DNA from: Isoetes taiwanensis
Lineage: Eukaryota; Streptophyta; Lycopodiopsida; Isoetales; Isoetaceae
Length of the DNA: 64,000 nucleotides
Assembly: GCA_021234155.1 (NCBI GenBank)
Contig: JAJEKV010000010.1
Location: 7,290,871 to 7,354,870 of the forward strand
Direction: 5' to 3'
Under the pieces are notes generated by a model. The model was not told the origin of the DNA and searched no databases. It was given only the letters and a program-made list of their open reading frames with translations. Shown one piece after another: positions 61,001 through 64,000 of this stretch. The translations under genes were made by a program, and so were the position numbers. How positions within the stretch are numbered: the first letter of the stretch is position 1; each line of letters starts with the position of its first letter.

Positions 61001-61870
61001 AGACTAGAGTCAACTACACACAATTCACATGCTGCATACAGTATACCACAATCACTGTACAACACAATAACCACCACATGCACCACCATACTAAGCACCA
61101 TAACTAAGAAAACATGATTAACAGAAATAAACTAACCTGTGATTCCTCCAGATAGTGGGCAGCATGTTCTTCTCTTACATTTCTCTCAATCTTCTAGTTC
61201 TAACATCCTTTGTGTTAGGAGACACTCACAGGTGTTCTCAATCCAAAATTTTTGAATCTTTTATATATGTTCATCTGAAATTGCATCGAATCTTTTAGCC
61301 CTCTTGTAAGAAACCCATTTCCCACCATTGTAATCGATCTCTTCCCTCTTTTTCTTTGCCTTTTGCAGGTTTCTTGGGTGAACACCTAATACCTTTCCAA
61401 GATCTCGCTGGCTGATTTTGTCACTTGTTTCAGAATCTGCACGCTGTTGCAAAATGACTATTCTTGGTCGCTAGGCAGTCATTGCTGGTAGAGAGTTTGA
61501 CAGTCTGCATGGAGTCCCAGAGGCTCCTTATAACGATGCTCTTGGCTTCCAAATCCTTTAATTCTTCACCTATGAATTTTTCCAATGTTTTATCCCTCAA
61601 AAAATCAAGTAACATTTCTTTCTTCGTGCTATCCTCCATTCTTTTGGTCTGTTTATGGAAAGACGTTAGCAAACTAAGGACAATACGGCGTTTACTGCTT
61701 GCACTTCTTGATGAACCGGATCCTTCTGCCAATTCTGCAAGCTCCAATTTTTCTTCTCTTCTTCTTTTCCTCTGGCGTCTTTTCTTCAACATTTCTTGTT
61801 CCTTGGTTCTTCTTCGTTTTCTCCTGTCTGAAATGCCGGTTTGTGTACATATTACCTCATTGACATCCAT
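58028..61870 (-). CDS. Transposon DDE-type transposase, multi-exon and frame-disrupted
   Basis: The enzyme should cut and rejoin the element ends. N-terminal exon from ATG 61870: a Lys/Arg-rich region (RRKRRRTKEQEMLKKRRQRK), then LLDFLRDKTLEKFIGEEL and, after a frame change near 61450, QRDLGKVLGVHPRNLQKAKK. A further piece reads VSPNTKDV (about 61205), ending near 61140 at CACAG|GTTAG. The next exons, 59260-58699, contain QHVRMQMLVDGLNG and CTCDVCRSHEL (possible zinc site). The catalytic core follows: Asp in VVDFAENYTF (about 58653), Asp in YVFSDGAAFNSR (58398-58400), and Glu in NHGKGEHDG (58280-58282). At least three frame changes are seen (near 61450, 59060 and 58310), some perhaps introns. 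The first ATG after the right TIR in an open context is assumed as start. Confidence 0.7.
59270..60060. repeat. TGG-rich (GTGGTGGTG) satellite with CAC-rich flanks
   Basis: The core at 59420-59940 is GTGGTG repeats. The flanks at 59285-59420 and 59960-60060 carry CACCACACC in the opposite sense, so the array forms internal foldbacks. It lies in the large transposase intron. Together with the CCA-rich array 5.7 kb away it makes a long inverted pair. ORFs here are artefacts. Confidence 0.95.
60200..60645 (+). CDS. Transposon ORF 4, unrecognised, nested opposite the transposase intron
   Basis: Begins MAFHSQLSQIEEVHSGNMVG (60209) and continues FRDHYGYCRMSEEGIRHMLN, MPKSTFFADFESNLKAYKC. The text then moves to a second frame (RELLDRVHELMLHAAARAV, from about 60450) and a third (SQELADFIGVMRTYHRGCGS, about 60560) to a stop near 60640. 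Protein-like sequence spread over three frames implies two single-base shifts or tiny introns. No family recognised. It may be the host-range or accessory protein of this transposon group. Confidence 0.45.
60660..61130. other. Transposon spacer, no gene seen
   Basis: AT-rich, includes CACCACATGCACCACCATAC near 61070, a remnant of the same trinucleotide satellite. No ORF of interest. Confidence 0.4.
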
Positions 61871-62120
61871 ATCCACAATGGATTGGAGCTTGCAGCAGGG
61901 AGGGAGCCAAAGAACAGGACGCAGGCAAAGAACAGGAAGGGGCCAAAGAATAGGAATTTGAATTTGAATTTTAGTTTTTGAAATTAGAATTTCCCCCACA
62001 AATTGGGACTCTATTCTTAAATACCGGCAGCTGAGTGGTGCCATAATTATACTTTCATACCACAAAAGTGGTGGATGCAACGCCACATTTTGGGGGGACA
62101 GGGGGGACAGCCGAATTGGA

Positions 62121-62142
62121 ACACCACAACGTGCTTTTACCC
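62121..62142 (-). repeat. Right terminal inverted repeat
   Basis: Ends CGTGCTTTTACCC, the reverse complement of the left terminus, directly before GCAT (62143-62146). Inside it a G-run (GGGGGGACAGGGGGGACAG, about 62093-62110) is unique to this end. Confidence 0.95.
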
Positions 62143-62947
62143 GCATAGCTGAATCCTGTGCTCCACCATCCCTGCATAATAATTTAGTTAAAGAAATGAC
62201 ATTCATTTATAATGTAATTAATATAATGAAGAACCTCATTTCTTCATTGAGAACGTATTTGCCATCCAAAGGTAAAGGCATGCCTTGTTCAACATAAGCT
62301 GTTTACATGTTGCCATGAACACATCATTAGGAAAAAACTAGAACTTTGACTTTCCTTGGAGTTCTAAGTACATTTCTGGAAACTAGACAGTTCCCATTGA
62401 ACAACATTATACACGCTTAACTGGTGGTGTACATAACTTTTTTAATAGAGTGTAGATCTCGCGAGCATCCAATCGCTTGGGTACGCTACCAGAGATGTAG
62501 GTATCACTGATGGGGAGTCGATCACCTATTGCGTATGAACAAAATAGATTCTTATAAGAACCACTAAACATGCACAATACCACATCAAAAAATGCGATAC
62601 TAGTTTACTCCCATCCATAGAAAGAATAGCATTGCAAAATGAACGTCCTGTTAGATGGTTTCCAGTGCGGCTGCCCAACAACAGGGGCGGCCGATAGTTT
62701 ACAGAGGATACTGGGTTTGGAACAGTTTTTGGCATATTCTGGGCATATAACGATATATACCTATGCCACAAACCCACATGAACTAGGGTTTGCCCCTTAA
62801 GGGCAACCCAAAAAGAGCACAGCAAAGCAAGCCCATCTACCCCAAAGCGTGGTTTTAGCATCTTGAATGTGCAAATGTGGCCGTAATAGAAAACTTAGTT
62901 TTGAGTCTCGTATAAGAAAGGACCCTAGGAAGCCATTCCGGGTTTCC

Positions 62948-64000
62948 ATGGCTGGATGGTTGAATGATGTGCTTAAAAGGGCAGAGAAGAACGCGATGCC
63001 TATTTCCAGAGAATTTGCTTATCGTATGGTCTACGAATGCATCAGACAAAGAGACTTAGAAACAGGTAGGCGAGTGCAATCTCTAATATCCCAAAATGGG
63101 TTAGACTCTGTCTCTGTCTTGATTGATCCCCTCATTCGTCTTTTTGCTTCTTGTGGTAGTTTAGCTGATGCAAGACAAGCATTTAGAAAAGTTTCTAACC
63201 CAACTCTGTATACATGGAATGCAATTATTGATGCTCATTCCAAGCTTGGGAAGGGCAAGACTGCACTTAAACTGTATGAGAAGATGCAGCAAAAGGGTTT
63301 TAAACCAAACGAGTTCATAATTTCTACCATTTTGAAAGCATGTGGTAGCTTAGGTGCCATAGATGAGGGCAAGCGTATCCATTTGCAAGTGGAAAAGAAT
63401 GGGTTTCAAACAGATGTTGTGGTGGGAAATGCACTCGTAGATATGTATGTGAAATGTGGTAGCTTGGATGATGCGTTTGAAGTGTTTGATAAATTGAGAA
63501 ACAGGAATGTAATAACATGGAGTACCATGATTGCTGGATATGCACATTATGGCCGAGGTGCTCTTGCGCTCCAGTGCTTTGAACGTATGCAAAAGCAGGG
63601 AATAAAACCTGATGCATTTACATTCTCTAACATCTTAAAAGCTTGTTCAAGCACAGGGGCAATAGATCAAGGTAAGCGCGTCCACGAGCAGATTATTAGA
63701 AGTAAACTTAAAAGAGATTATGTTTTGGAGAGTGCACTTGTAGACATGTATGCTAAATGTGGGAACTTGAGGAAAGCACGTAAGATCTTCAACACGCTAC
63801 CAAGTAAAAATGTGGTGATATGGGGTGCAATGATTGCAGGGTATTCTCAGCTTGGGGAGATTAAGGTGGCTGTGAAATGCTTTGATCTTATGCAGAATTC
63901 TGGTGTCTTGCCAAATGATGTTGTATTTCTGGCCCTCTTAACAGGTTTTTGCCGTGCCGGCTTGGTTGATGAAGGCCTTAGAGTATACAGAGGTATGCAG
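62948..64000 (+). CDS. PPR protein gene, copy C, open reading frame to the window edge
   Basis: PLS-class PPR protein, expected to be imported into mitochondria or plastids and to bind RNA there. From ATG 62948 (MAGWLNDVLKRAEKNAM) 351 codons are open without a stop up to the window end. Repeats are clear: TLYTWNAIIDAHSKLGKGKT, NALVDMYVKCGSLDDAFEVF, NVITWSTMIAGYAHYGRGAL, PDAFTFSNILKACSSTGAID, ALVDMYAKCGNLRKARKIF, NVVIWGAMIAGYSQLGEIKV, then VVFLALLTGFCRAGLVDEGL. The three lesions of copy B and the duplications of copy A are absent, so this is the intact member. The C-terminal E/DYW part, if any, lies outside. The transposon sits 0.8 kb upstream and could alter its promoter. No clear transit peptide is visible at this start; an upstream start was not found. 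Confidence 0.9.
   Translation, partial: MAGWLNDVLKRAEKNAMPISREFAYRMVYECIRQRDLETGRRVQSLISQNGLDSVSVLIDPLIRLFASCGSLADARQAFRKVSNPTLYTWNAIIDAHSKLGKGKTALKLYEKMQQKGFKPNEFIISTILKACGSLGAIDEGKRIHLQVEKNGFQTDVVVGNALVDMYVKCGSLDDAFEVFDKLRNRNVITWSTMIAGYAHYGRGALALQCFERMQKQGIKPDAFTFSNILKACSSTGAIDQGKRVHEQIIRSKLKRDYVLESALVDMYAKCGNLRKARKIFNTLPSKNVVIWGAMIAGYSQLGEIKVAVKCFDLMQNSGVLPNDVVFLALLTGFCRAGLVDEGLRVYRGMQ

Larger units (their letters stand above)
52207..62142. mobile_element. Complete 9.9-kb DNA transposon with TIRs, 4-bp TSD and several genes
   Basis: Left end GGGTAAAAGCACGCTGTGGT; reverse complement of the right end GGGTAAAAGCACGTTGTGGT. The 22-base termini differ at one position, and looser similarity follows inside (CCACATTTTGG, CCAC(C/T)TTTGTGGTA). 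GCAT flanks both sides (52203-52206, 62143-62146) but occurs once at the matching empty sites in copies A (7492) and B (29251). Cargo: plus-strand genes at 52.4-53.0, 53.9-55.2, 55.4-57.2 and 60.2-60.6 kb, and a minus-strand transposase at 58.0-61.9 kb. The 4-bp TSD and DDE-type transposase recall the Sola superfamily, but that assignment is an inference. Insertion must post-date the block duplication. Confidence 0.95.
51280..62780 (-). pseudogene. Unrecognised divergent gene, copy C, interrupted by the transposon
   Basis: Same exon-like pieces as in copies A and B. The 5' part (TVPNPVSSVNYRPPLLLGS, about 62740-62660) lies right of the transposon. The exon reading MVEYRIRLCFMDWVLDGIPN in copy A is cut at its GCAT site: a short piece remains at 62147-62172 and the rest at 52206-52090. 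A further segment (ALLIAVFGKDTTTLGLLVED) is near 51400-51300. Insertion of 9.9 kb in an exon should abolish this copy. Confidence 0.4.
50598..64000. repeat. Duplicated block, copy C, split by a transposon and running off the window
   Basis: Matches copy A from about 5789 onward. Similarity runs 50598-52206, stops at CCATAAAGCAT, and resumes at 62147 (AGCTGAATCCTG), continuing to the window end. The gap is exactly the 9.9-kb transposon plus one copy of its GCAT duplication. C carries bases missing in A and B (for example TTGGCACCAACAATG near 51310), so it may be closest to the ancestral state. Confidence 0.92.

Noticed and set aside
61430-62206. Full 258-codon minus-strand ORF taken as the transposase N-terminus
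   Set aside because: The ORF extends across the TIR into host DNA; the reading from ATG 61870 begins inside the element and starts the basic region, so only that part is kept.

Overview
The window looks like nuclear DNA of a land plant, most likely a non-seed plant such as a fern. The sequence shows short GT-AG introns, PLS-class pentatricopeptide repeat (PPR) genes, an NB-ARC-LRR immune-receptor gene, an ANTH-domain endocytic gene, a Copia retroelement with a plant-type initiator-tRNA primer site, and a Helitron. All of this lies in AT-rich, repeat-dense intergenic DNA. The fern assignment is an inference from protein style, not from a search. Nothing points to bacterial or organellar DNA: there are no operons, CRISPR arrays or rRNA.

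Layout. 0-2 kb: 3' part of a DNA-methyltransferase-like gene whose intron carries AT-rich palindromic motifs. 4-5.5 kb: minus-strand remnant with coiled coil and RING-like zinc finger. 5.4-9.8, 27.5-31.5 and 50.6-64.0 kb: three copies (A, B, C) of one duplicated block that holds a PPR gene (+) and a divergent unrecognised multi-exon gene (-). PPR A and B are broken; PPR C is open to the window edge. 11.7 kb: a 121-bp MITE with 8-bp target-site duplication. 12-15.8 kb: an NLR gene that grades into a very GC-rich, decayed LRR array. 17.1-24.4 kb: a degenerate minisatellite split by a 3.9-kb Helitron whose two ends can be placed to the base. 26.8 kb: fragment of proteasome subunit RPN7. 31.5-33.0 kb: truncated Copia element abutting PPR B. 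35-42 kb: an ANTH (AP180-like) gene with an intron of nearly 6 kb holding a 1-kb minisatellite. 45-46 kb: exons of an unrecognised minus-strand gene. 52.2-62.1 kb: a complete 9.9-kb DNA transposon inside copy C.

The transposon is the most notable object. It has matching GGGTAAAAGCACG termini, a 4-bp GCAT target-site duplication, and two empty sites in the same window (copies A and B). It carries a DDE-type transposase (-), an Ulp1-like C48 cysteine protease (+), a coiled-coil/RING-like protein (+), two further unrecognised ORFs, and two long complementary trinucleotide arrays (CCA-rich at 53.2-53.8 kb, TGG-rich at 59.4-59.9 kb) in inverted orientation. The coiled-coil/RING remnant at 4-5.5 kb has the same architecture as one of its genes.

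Many coding regions show single-base frame changes. Some are surely decay, since copies can be compared, but consensus errors in a long-read assembly cannot be excluded from sequence alone.
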